Assembly: GCF_026262505.1 (NCBI RefSeq)
Contig: NC_067204.1
Location: 19,995,300 to 20,059,299 of the forward strand
DNA from: Trichomonas vaginalis G3
Taxonomy: Eukaryota; Parabasalia; Trichomonadida; Trichomonadidae
Length of the DNA stretch: 64,000 nt
Reading direction: 5' to 3'
Part shown: one piece after another, positions 51,491-60,243 of the stretch
Numbering within the stretch: position 1 is the first letter of the stretch
How the letters are laid out: every line of letters begins with the position of its first letter
Program-made: the position numbers and the translations under genes
The notes under the pieces: model-generated
The model's database searches: none
Told to the model about the DNA's origin: nothing
What the model saw: the letters and a program-made list of their open reading frames with translations, nothing else

Positions 51491-52134
51491 TATCTTATAG
51501 AGAAGTACGCAGATACTTCAAAGAAAATCATTTCACCAAGACGCGATTAGAGCATGCCGGGCCAGAAACAGCAGTAAGATATTGGGCGCTTTCACCCAAT
51601 CTTATCTGGCACGCAGATGTTCATTATTTTAGGGGTGTTCGTGGCCAGTATATTTATGGCATAATCGACGATTTTAGCTGCAAAGTCCTAGCGTGTATAC
51701 AAATACCAGATATGCTGGCAGCGACGACAGCGAACGTTGCGGCTTCCGCCTTCATTGAATTTGGCGCCCCTTATTGTTTCTGGACCGACAACGGTTCAGA
51801 AAATAGGGGCGCCTTTCAAGATCTACTTGATCTTTGGGGCGTCCAATGGCGGCATACAGACTCTCATTCTCCCTACCAAAATGGGAAGATTGAGAGATTC
51901 TGGCCGACATTGGAGCGCTGCCAAAGCATTCAGGCTATTCCTGCCTTTATTTGGGAGTACAATAATAACACACCGCATGAAGATCTCCCAATTAATCCAT
52001 TAACTGGAACAAATTACACGCCAAATCAAATGTATCAGCTGAAACCGAAATACACAAATGCAGATACAGAAAGGTTGTGGCAAATATGGGATACAGATAC
52101 AGGCATGACCGCTGTTGACACATTCACAGCGTAA
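51491..52134 (+). pseudogene. IS3-like transposase, catalytic part
   Basis: Continues the frame of the 27481 gene past the Polinton (YREVRRYFKENHFTKTRLEHAG). The rve/DDE core is complete in motifs: WHADVHYFRG (D), WTDNGSENRG (D) and SPYQNGKIERFW (E), as in IS3/IS481 transposases. It is followed by a ~60-residue C-terminal tail ending in TAA at 52132-52134. GC content is near half here, well above the neighbours, and codon use differs, consistent with a different origin from the surrounding AT-rich DNA. Confidence 0.8.
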
Positions 52135-52545
52135 TAATAAACATAATTTTTTAATTTCATTTTTAACAAGTTTTTTTAAATGTATGTAATGAATAATTCA
52201 TTAGAATATGATAATGCACATTGTAACAGAATAGAACAATCACCAAATTTTTTTTTGAAATTAAAAAATAAAAGTAAAAAGTCTAAAGTAATCTAACCAA
52301 AAAAGATATTTAAAAGAATTTTGGAAAAAAACAGAATAAGGATAATGATATTATTTTAGATACACAATCGATGTACTGAAGAATAATCCGGTAAAATGAT
52401 GATATAAAATTAGATTATTTTACAAGTAGCTAAAAGAATAAAACTATAATATAAAATAAATGAAGTTTAATGAAACAATAAAGGTTAAATAAATAATAAA
52501 GATTTTTATTTTATATCAGTATTGAGAAGAAGTAACAGCTGACAC
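52135..52545. other. AT-rich interior of the IS3-like transposon
   Basis: No gene; 3' region of the transposase followed directly by the right inverted repeat. Confidence 0.5.
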
Positions 52546-52808
52546 TTGGTAGACAACTTCTTTATGTCTAGAAAATTCTATCTTGCCTTTTATTTTTTTC
52601 TCGCTGTGAAACGTTTTCGGTCATTTTTTTAAAAATTAATTTTTTGTTAGAGATAAGAGCTAAAACTTTGCAGACAACTCCCCCATGTCTAGCAAATTTA
52701 ACATTCGTCTCCCATTTTTTATATTTGGTTTAGAATGTTCGAAAATGCGTAATATGGTCATTAATATTAATTGAAAAGAACCTTGAATTAATTCAGTCTG
52801 ATCTCACA
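52546..52808 (-). repeat. Right inverted repeat of the IS3-like transposon
   Basis: Inverse of 26961-27222, ending TCTGATCTCACA; only a few differences. Confidence 0.85.
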
Positions 52809-53660
52809 AAATATTTTAAATTACAAACTTTGTAGTTTGAATAGATAATTAGTATTAAACTCGAATAACTAGTTTATTTTTGAATAAAATTATTTGAATT
52901 TATTCAATTTTGTGAATTTTCCTTCAAAAATCAAGTTTAAATATCTTATTTGCCATATAATTATAAATACAATGAAACATATTCGAAATTGAAAAGAATG
53001 ACTTTTTCTGTTCTTTCAATCATTCAATTTGAATTTTGCAATATTGGATTTCTCATCAAATAGCTATTAAAAACAACAAGCAATTTAACTTACATTCAAA
53101 TTTATTTGTGTTATATTCAATCTTCTCAAAACTTATAATTTTCGGCTATAGCATAATTATATGCTATATAATATAATAAACCTATAATAGTATCATTCTT
53201 TCAATTATTTGAAGAGAAAACCGAAAAAATCTATTTTCGGTCTATAACAGATTAGTCATCGAATTTACATGCATCGAAAATATGAGATTTTAATCTAAAA
53301 ATAATGTTTGAATATGAACTAATTATTTTTGAAAAATTTGGAAAGTGTAAAATATTCAAAAGTTATGTGAAAATTTATGCTAGATATAACTAACATAAGA
53401 TAGAGAATTGTAAATTGGAATTAATCTTAATTTGATTTTGTGTTTGAGCGGGCGCGTAAAGGGTTGGCGTCCTAAGGCGTCCTGATGTAAACTATTTAAT
53501 TTTTGAGAAGTTTACACCATAATTGAATAGTTTATGGCGTCCTGAGAGGAGATTTCAATGGGGTATGGCGTCCTAAAAAATAGAAGAAAATGATTTTTTC
53601 TCGATTTTTCTAGAAATTGAATTTTTTAAAAAAGAAAAAAATCAAAACGTATACAAAAAA
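52809..53660. other. AT-rich gap with the second GGACGCC module
   Basis: No gene. Only notable structure is the four-box GGCGTCC module at 53466-53573. Confidence 0.5.
53466..53573 (-). repeat. GGACGCC four-box module, copy 2
   Basis: On the minus strand GGACGCC boxes at 53567, 53536, 53476 and 53466 (spacings 31, 60 and 10), mirroring the copy at 13269-13376 (30, 61, 10). The segment between the second and third boxes again contains a tgtaaa...tttaca-like palindrome. Confidence 0.7.
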
Positions 53661-53888
53661 AAAAAAAAAAAGTGGGGCTTCCAGGCACTTCGTGCCCTCT
53701 AGCCCTAAGAATTTTGCCCAAGACCCAAGAGGAGGACCGAACCCCAGCCGACCAGCCGGTGATAAAAACCAAAACCGTTGTTATTTACATCATATTAATG
53801 GTGTCGCTTTTCACAAATTATATATGTTTTCATGTTTGTCACTTTTCTGTCACTTTTCGGGTAAAAACATTTTTATTATTATATATAA

Positions 53889-54718
53889 ATGAATTTTACA
53901 AAACCACCGTTACCGTTCTTTGGAAATAAGAGTAGATGTAAAGATATTATATTGAGAGAACTTAAGAACTACGAATGGTCTAACATTTGTAGATTTGTTC
54001 GGTGGAAGTTTCTATATATCCCATTTATGTCATACCGTATTTCCTGACTCAAAGATTATATGCAATGACTTCGACAACTATATGGACCGTCTCAAACATA
54101 TTCCAGACACAAACAATATATTGAAAGAGTTAAAAGAAAAGATACCTATAGGTAAGATGGAACGTATACCATTAGATAAGAAAAATATTGTGAGAGAGGT
54201 TTTGAAAAAAGCAGAATATATAGACTGGAATAGTATATCTGCTAGACTATTATATAGTGGTGCTATAAGAGTTCATGACATTGAAACACTTATGTCAAAA
54301 GTTTTATATCTTAACTATAAAATGTTTTCAAAGAGGACATAGAAAAATATATTGAGGGTATAGAGTTTGTGAGATGTCATTGGACAGATTTGTATGAAAA
54401 ATATAAAGACAAGGAAAATGTTTTCTTTTAGTGGACCCGCCGTTCTATAAACAATGGGATTTTCAATACCAAGTAGACTGGACTTTGAGAGACTCTTTAG
54501 AAACTTTAGACGTTATACATAACCATCCATGCTTTTACTTTACATCCGATAAAAGTGGTTTGGAAACCGTTATGAGATGGTTAGAGGACATACATGACTA
54601 TGAGTTTATATATGACAAGATAGAATATGAGAGAGGTCCTATAAACTGGAGAAAGTGTCATAACAAAGAAATTTTATTAGTAAGTAAATGTGGTTTGAAA
54701 TCGGACTACTTGTTTTAG
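53889..54718 (+). pseudogene. D12-class (Dam-family) adenine-N6 DNA methyltransferase, fossil
   Basis: N-terminal PPLPFFGNKSRCKDIILREL and FVDLFGGSFYISHLC correspond to the S-adenosylmethionine-binding motif I region of D12/Dam enzymes; the catalytic motif is VDPPFY, followed by a helical C-terminal domain (YERGPINWRKCHNKEILL). About 275 codons as usual for the family, broken in about three places. Dam enzymes methylate adenine, most often in GATC; the target here is not known. Striking because the gap repeats of both elements carry GATC-centred palindromes. Confidence 0.82.
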
Positions 54719-54842
54719 GTTTTTTCCATTGTGTCATTTATTTATTTGACGCGGCAGAAAAGTACAGAGAATATGAAGATGAACCAATGCCTGCAAATGT
54801 TCAGTATATGTACTCGTAAGAGATATTTTTATCTAATATTAA

Positions 54843-55205
54843 ATGGACGCACAGAACTTAGCGAATGCACAGCAACCTGGACAACCAAACCCAGAGAATA
54901 TTCCAAATGAAGTTAGAATACAAACTGCAATGGCAAACTATGGTCAAGTGCCAACAGATGTACAAATGCAAACTGCCATGTCAAATGACGCTGCGTTAGG
55001 TTTGCCACCATGGTATGCAAATATGAGATGGAAAGAGTTTTATACAAACCCTGAAGTGGGATATAAACAACTTTATGCAGATGACGCAAACACAGGAGTT
55101 GACCCAGAATATGTTTTCTACCAGAGGAGAAACAGAATGTATGAGCTCCAGTTAAAGAATGCTATGGAACTCAACAGGAAACGTAAGAGACTAGGCGGAC
55201 ATTAG
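54843..55205 (+). CDS. Unknown Polinton 2 protein, Gln/Asn-rich N-terminus, 120 aa
   Basis: Open. Preceded by tttttatctaatattaa, the promoter-like motif. Two repeats of (V)xxQxQTAMxN near residues 25-50, an aromatic patch (PPWYANMRWKEFY), and a basic end (NRKRKRLGGH). No family; could be a core or capsid-bound protein. Confidence 0.6.
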   Translation: MDAQNLANAQQPGQPNPENIPNEVRIQTAMANYGQVPTDVQMQTAMSNDAALGLPPWYANMRWKEFYTNPEVGYKQLYADDANTGVDPEYVFYQRRNRMYELQLKNAMELNRKRKRLGGH

Positions 55206-55223
55206 ATTTTTACATATAGTAAA

Positions 55224-55466
55224 ATGGGTTTCTTCAGTAGTATTGGAAACTTCTTCAGAAGAGTTGGAAGAGGTATATGGAATGGAATAAAATCTGTCGG
55301 AAAAGGAATTTGGAACGGAGTCAAAAATATTGGTAAAAGAGTAGGTCAGTTTGTTGGTATTATACCTAAAGACCCTGAACCAGAAGAACAAGCTCCTGTT
55401 ATACAACAGCCTGAACCTGCACCACAGTCTAGTTGGCAACCAAATCCAACACCTCAACCGTATTAA
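55224..55466 (+). CDS. Amphipathic membrane-active-type protein, 80 aa
   Basis: First ~45 residues are a series of Gly/Phe/Lys amphipathic repeats (SIGNFFRRVGRGIWNGIKSVGKGIWNGVKNIGK), then a Pro/Gln tail (PEPAPQSSWQPNPTPQPY). This is the type of sequence of viral lytic proteins like adenovirus pVI or phospholipase-like segments. Begins 18 bp after the previous stop, preceded by tttttacatatagtaaa. Confidence 0.6.
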   Translation: MGFFSSIGNFFRRVGRGIWNGIKSVGKGIWNGVKNIGKRVGQFVGIIPKDPEPEEQAPVIQQPEPAPQSSWQPNPTPQPY

Positions 55467-55469
55467 AAA

Positions 55470-56320
55470 ATTATATTTTACCGTTCGATAGTAGTTGTAT
55501 ATGAAACTAAGTTCTAAGTAAAACGCATGGTATAATGGAATTATTCTTTTTCTTCCATCTGTAGTAAACCATACTTGAAAGTCTGAAATACTTCCACTCG
55601 GCGGTTCATATAACTTTGTAGGTTTTTCGTAAAAGTCATTTGCCAAGCATAAGAAAGAGTTTTGGGCGCCAGAAAATGAAGCATGAACTATCACAGCATC
55701 TTGGTCGAAAACATCTTTAAATAAATATGGTTCATCTCTTACATATCGACTGTAAATATTTGCTAAAGGAAGTTTGACTTTCTGATTTAACATTCTTTGC
55801 AAATAATACCATGACATTGCAGTGAATTCTGTATATATTTGTTCGTCTTTATTTGGATTGTTTTCGTAGATTTGAAATGACACTTGTGAATTTTGTTTGT
55901 CATATACAATTCTCACATAAAGTGTGCTCTCGGTATTTGCATATTCATCAGCATATTTTGCATAACATGAATTTATTTTATCTTCTATATTTTTTAACGC
56001 AGTCTGTAGAGAAGATGAAAGGTCAACTTGTATTAGCTCAATTTCTTCCCACATTTTTCGTTTCCCTTCAGATATATAATCTATATGAAACTTTACAATA
56101 AATGGAAAACTTTTATCTTCTACAGACACAAACTTCATTCTACGAAAGCCAATAGCTTTTGTGACAGATGGGTCTCTTAGCCATCTTAATGGGTAGTCAA
56201 AACGATAGCCTTCATGCTTTACGGTCTCTGTCTCAAACTTTTGACCGACATTAGTAAAAAGTTCATCTAATGGTTTAGTTGTAGCAACTCTTGAATTTCT
56301 TTTTCTATTGAAAGCATATT
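55470..56320 (-). pseudogene. Member of the W-x-AKxIGFR family in Polinton 2 (fossil)
   Basis: Close relative of the 62542 gene: WLRDPSVTKAIGFRRMKF, VIVHASFSGAQNSFLCLANDFYEKPTKLYEPPSG, FQVWFTTDGRKRIIPLYHAFYLELSFIYNY. The open frame runs past the homologous end into the 55224 gene's reverse strand, which is read-through, so I end it where the relative does. About one break near the start. Confidence 0.75.
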
Positions 56321-56334
56321 TTATCTAGAATAAA

Positions 56335-58066
56335 ATGTCGAAGATATTGCTTCCATAAGAGAAATACAACACAACCGACAACTCATTATGCAAGCTCTAA
56401 AATAAGAACACAACAAACTTTTCAAACTATTCTAAGATATCTGAGTCATTGAAAGAAGGAAACTTAAAACTGACATTAAACCCAATGACAGATGAGTTTC
56501 TATTTCAACAATAAGAACCATACTGTCTGTATAAATCCAACAAAAACTTTAAACGAGAAACCTATAAATGAACTTCTTTTGAAGGCAGATGTTGACAACA
56601 AAGCTGACAAAATATGTAGACGATGCAATAGCAAAAGAAGAAGAAAGAGCTAACAATGCTTATGCAACAAAAAGAACATACTCATCCTGAACTAGCAGAC
56701 AAAACATATGTTGACAATAAAAGTCAAGTGAAGTGACAAGAGCTGAAAACGAATATTCTAAAAAGACTCATATACATTATATTAACCAAATACCAAGTCT
56801 TAAGGAAACATTAGAGACAAAAGCAGATAAGACTCATACACATTCTATATCTGATATTACAAACTTACAAGAACCTTAAACAGGAAAAGTGACGTTGGAC
56901 ATACACATACCATTGCAAATATTACAAACTTACAAGAAACCTTAAACAGGAAAAGTGCGTTGGACATACAACATTCTATATCTGAAATAACAGACTTAAA
57001 CGTTAGCCTTGAAAATAAAGCAGATAAGGAATATGTGAATGAAATATACCAAGTTTGATAGGAACAACAAAAAAATATTGAAACTATTGTTGGTGACTTT
57101 TCTGTCAATGAAGAAAATAAATATTTTAGATGGGAGTTTGTACAGTCCTTAAGAAATGGTATACGGTATAAACTCATTCCGAAAAATAACAATGAAATGT
57201 ATGTAAGCTATATAAAGAATGATGGTACACAAGTTAAAGTTCCATTAGACAACAACTGTTACTTAAACTTATATGGAGACGAACAAAAGAAATAATTTAA
57301 GAGTTTATGAAATGACAGATATGACATTGCCTGACCCAGCTCCGTACCATATTATTATGACTATGGATATGACGGCGGAGCACTACATGCAGATGAACAA
57401 AAGTTAACATTATATTTAGATTATTATAGATATAAAAGATATAATGCAATAGAAAAAACGAGAATAGTATATTATTATACAGATGACAAAAATAAATATT
57501 ATAGTCAAGACTTTACCTACCCTGAAAACATAAGATTATATTATAAAAAATATTCTGACACAAACCAGAAGAAACCTGAAATGGTTGCACTATATTTTAA
57601 GTTCAAAAGAGACAATCCTATATTATCTCATATGTTTGATTTAATGAACCCAGTAGGTTCTATTTATACATCTATGGATGTAAGAGGTCCTCAAGCAATG
57701 TTTGGTGTTGGTGCATGGGAACAAATAGTCGACAGGTTTTTGTATTGTGCAAACTCTTCAAAGGAAACAGGTGGAAGTAAAACGATTTCAGGTGCAAATT
57801 TACCTGCACACAGTCACTACATAGATTTAAGTACATCTCAAGAAGGTTGGCATAAGCATAGATATTGGGATTGGACAGGAATGACAAAAGGTAAAGGATA
57901 TGATGTTAAAGACAACGTTAAGTTTGCTATAGATTGTTACTGGAGTAACACTGAGGGAGGAGGAAGCCATACACATCGCGTTACAGGATATACGCAAACA
58001 ACGGGACAAAGTAAAGAATACATGCCACCTTACATGACAGTTTACGCATGGTATAGAATTGCTTAG
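56335..58066 (+). pseudogene. Fibre protein with phage-type tip, Polinton 2 (fossil)
   Basis: Counterpart of the 43263 fibre. The shaft has the same HTHSISDITNLQ / LETKADKTH-type repeats, interrupted in several places (about five breaks). The tip, from about 57630, is intact in sequence: NPVGSIYTSMDVRGPQ, GVGAWEQIVDRFLYCANSSKETGG, ANLPAHSHYIDL and PPYMTVYAWYRIA, again the Gp10 C-terminal pattern of phage fibres. No collagen-like stretch is visible here. Confidence 0.8.
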
Positions 58067-59018
58067 TCGTCATTTTCAACTTCTTTAGCATATTCGTCAG
58101 GAGTTGTCTTATATTTGTTAGGAACTGTCTTTGAAAAGTATACCATGAACTTTGACAAGTTTGAAACGAGTCTGAACAATAGTAGTTTTATCTTCTGCTT
58201 GCAGTGTGTACATTTTGCCATGTTTGCCTAAAACTTCATAATATTCTCTTGTATACTTTCTTCTATTTTTACGAACACGAATGTGAGTACCTGTCGGGTT
58301 CCCATTGTTGTCATAGTCAATAGTATTTTCATATGGGTCGCGTTTAGGTATTTCTATTTTTACTTGTCACCTTTCTGAAGTTTGAAGCCCGGCATTCTTT
58401 CTTGTTTGTCTCTTTTGACTAAATTATTAAATATATAGTCTTTCTCTAAGTCAGGGTTGTTTTTCATTTCTTCGGGGAGTGGTTTCCCAAACCTTTTTGT
58501 TTACGGTTATTGTAAAATATTTAAAACTTGTCTCATCTTTGCCATGGAGAAGTGTCTATACTTGTCGTCATATGACATTTCATTTGCTTCACCACCTTGT
58601 GGTTGGTTTAAGTCTCTTAACATTTTATACATCCGTCAATGACACCAAGAGCAGAATGGTTTTGGTCGACAATGAAATATTGGTTTACATTTTTTGAACG
58701 CAGATAGTTTTTTACATCATCTGATTTGAAAGAACTTTCACAGTCAGATGTCAGTTTTGTTGGATGGTATTTGTCAACGAATATTGTCAAAGCTGCTAAG
58801 ATATCTAAAATAGCTTTGGACTGTAATGGTATGGCTTCACAGTATCTTGTGTTTTGACCAACAAATATTAACCAGTATGGTGGTCCATCTTCTCTATACC
58901 TCGGAATGTTTTCCAAGATATCCATAAACCAAGCATTTGGTGTTGAACTAAAGATTTTTATCATGAGTGCTTTCTTTGTCGCTTTAGAAACATAGGGGTC
59001 CTTGTTTGGATTCGTCAT
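58066..59018 (-). pseudogene. Polinton 2 integrase (rve), fossil
   Basis: Equivalent of 42148 but of a different subfamily. N-terminal NAWFMDILENIPRYREDGPPYWLIFVGQNTRYCEAIPL with the first Asp, then KLTSDCESSFKSDDVKNYL with the second, and NHSALGVIDG. The C-terminal half carries basic segments (RVRKNRRKYTREYYEVLGKHGKMYTL). About three breaks. It is divergent from the 59036 gene by about 17 bp. Confidence 0.75.
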
Positions 59019-59035
59019 TTTTTACCCTATAAGAA

Positions 59036-59437
59036 ATGGGTTTATTTGGCGCATTAGCAGGAGTTGCATCCAGATTTTTACCCGCAGTGGGAACAATAGC
59101 TAGAGGTGCATTTGGAATTGGAAGGAAGATTTTGAGTACATTAGGTATACTTAAAGAGAAAGCACAACCTATTATACAAACTGTACAGAAAGGTTGGGAG
59201 GTAGCACGAGATGCAGCAAATCTTATTCCAAATCCTGAAACAAGAGGAAAAGTTCAAGGATGGATGGACAATGTAGGAAGACAAGCAGGAAACTATTATA
59301 ACAAAGCAAATGACTACTATAACCAAGCAGGACACTATATGGACCAAGGTGAAAGATTCTTTAACAGAGGATATAACCATGCACAACAGTGGGTAAACAA
59401 TAACCAACCGCAACCACCTCAAACGTGGGGAATGTAA
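59036..59437 (+). CDS. Amphipathic membrane-active-type protein, 133 aa
   Basis: Open. N-terminal hydrophobic/Gly-rich stretch (MGLFGALAGVASRFLPAVGTIARGAFGIGRK), then helices and Asn/Tyr repeats (NYYNKANDYYNQAGHYMDQGERFFNRGYN), and a Pro-rich end. Compare 50150 and 55224. By analogy a membrane-disrupting virion protein; not proven. Confidence 0.6.
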   Translation: MGLFGALAGVASRFLPAVGTIARGAFGIGRKILSTLGILKEKAQPIIQTVQKGWEVARDAANLIPNPETRGKVQGWMDNVGRQAGNYYNKANDYYNQAGHYMDQGERFFNRGYNHAQQWVNNNQPQPPQTWGM

Positions 59438-59456
59438 AATTTTTTACTGAGATGAA

Positions 59457-59609
59457 ATGAACAATACAGCATTGAGACAAATGGGTTCAAGATGGATTTG
59501 TCGACTTCCAGCAGTTACACCACGTGTTTGTCAAGTTCTTCCTATACCTCAGGAAGTTTTAGACCGACTTAAAAAACCTAAACAACCAGTTGAAAACAAA
59601 CCAAACTAA
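59457..59609 (+). CDS. Very small protein, 50 aa
   Basis: Open frame MNNTALRQMGSRWICRLPAV...KPKQPVENKPN with TAA at 59607-59609. Its leader (tttttactgagatgaa) is identical to that of the next gene at 59628, which argues that it is a real transcription unit. Function unknown. Confidence 0.5.
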   Translation: MNNTALRQMGSRWICRLPAVTPRVCQVLPIPQEVLDRLKKPKQPVENKPN

Positions 59610-59627
59610 AATTTTTACTGAGATGAA

Positions 59628-60044
59628 ATGACCGAAGAAGTTGAAACCGTAGATTTGACACCACAAACAAAAAGTTCAGAACCATTGTCAAAACCTGTCA
59701 AAGAACTTACAGATGAAGAGAAAAATTCAATAATAGAAAGTGCCAGGTCTGGAAATACAAACCCTAACTACAAAGTCACTTTTCATAGAAATGGAACGGC
59801 TAGTATCTCAAAAAAGAAACAGACTCTCACAAATAAAATATTGAAGTCTGAAGGAGCTTTCGAGACAACAGATGGAAAAGTTTACTTCACTGACCAACAG
59901 TTCATTATAGAACATCTCATTGACTTAGAGTCGAAATATTCTAAACTTTACAACAAACACAAAAAGTTGAAGGAAAACAAAAACAAATGGCATATGATAT
60001 TTATGAAGATGTTAACGACACAACTGTTCCTGCAGGTGAGGTAA
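59628..60044 (+). CDS. FY-DGK-module family protein of Polinton 2, 138 aa
   Basis: N-terminal KELTDEEKNSIIESARSG, then the module NYKVTFHRNGTASISKKKQTL seen in 28644 and 31031, then a coiled coil (LESKYSKLYNKHKKLKENKNK). Overlaps the next small frame. Preceded by the repeated tttttactgagatgaa leader. Confidence 0.6.
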   Translation: MTEEVETVDLTPQTKSSEPLSKPVKELTDEEKNSIIESARSGNTNPNYKVTFHRNGTASISKKKQTLTNKILKSEGAFETTDGKVYFTDQQFIIEHLIDLESKYSKLYNKHKKLKENKNKWHMIFMKMLTTQLFLQVR

Positions 60045-60212
60045 AGTCAGAGGAACCGAAAAGTGACGAAAAAACCGATAGAAGAAGAAAAACCAAAAAC
60101 TGAAGATAAACCAAAACCAAAGTTTAGTTTCCAAACTAAACCAAGTCAACCTTCATTAGCTGGTATGGGTTGGCGTCAAAGACTTATGGCAGCAGGCGGT
60201 TATGTAAAGTAA
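59987..60212 (+). pseudogene. Small acidic/basic protein of Polinton 2 (fossil)
   Basis: Overlaps the 59628 gene's end in another frame. Acidic first half (MAYDIYEDVNDTTVPAGEV), Glu/Lys/Pro middle, and a conserved-looking end GMGWRQRLMAAGGYVK. About one break. Function unknown. Confidence 0.4.
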
Positions 60213-60243
60213 AGAAAAAAAATATTTTTTTATTTTTATAAAA

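Larger units (their letters stand above)
26961..52808. mobile_element. IS3-like (rve transposase) DNA transposon, carrying a Polinton
   Basis: Its ends are ~260-bp inverted repeats (26961-27222 and 52546-52808), nearly identical, starting TGTGAGATCAGA. Without the 23.7-kb insert it is about 2.2 kb and codes for one transposase on the + strand. The rve/DDE catalytic region is closest in style to bacterial IS3/IS481 enzymes; eukaryotic IS3EU elements are the named group I would test first. I could not see a target duplication (left flank ends agaat, right flank starts aaata). The GC content of its coding part is clearly above that of both neighbours. Confidence 0.75.

Noticed and set aside
53672-53765. 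GC-rich stretch as the end of Polinton 2
   Set aside because: It does not match any sequence elsewhere in the window in inverted orientation; the border stays open.
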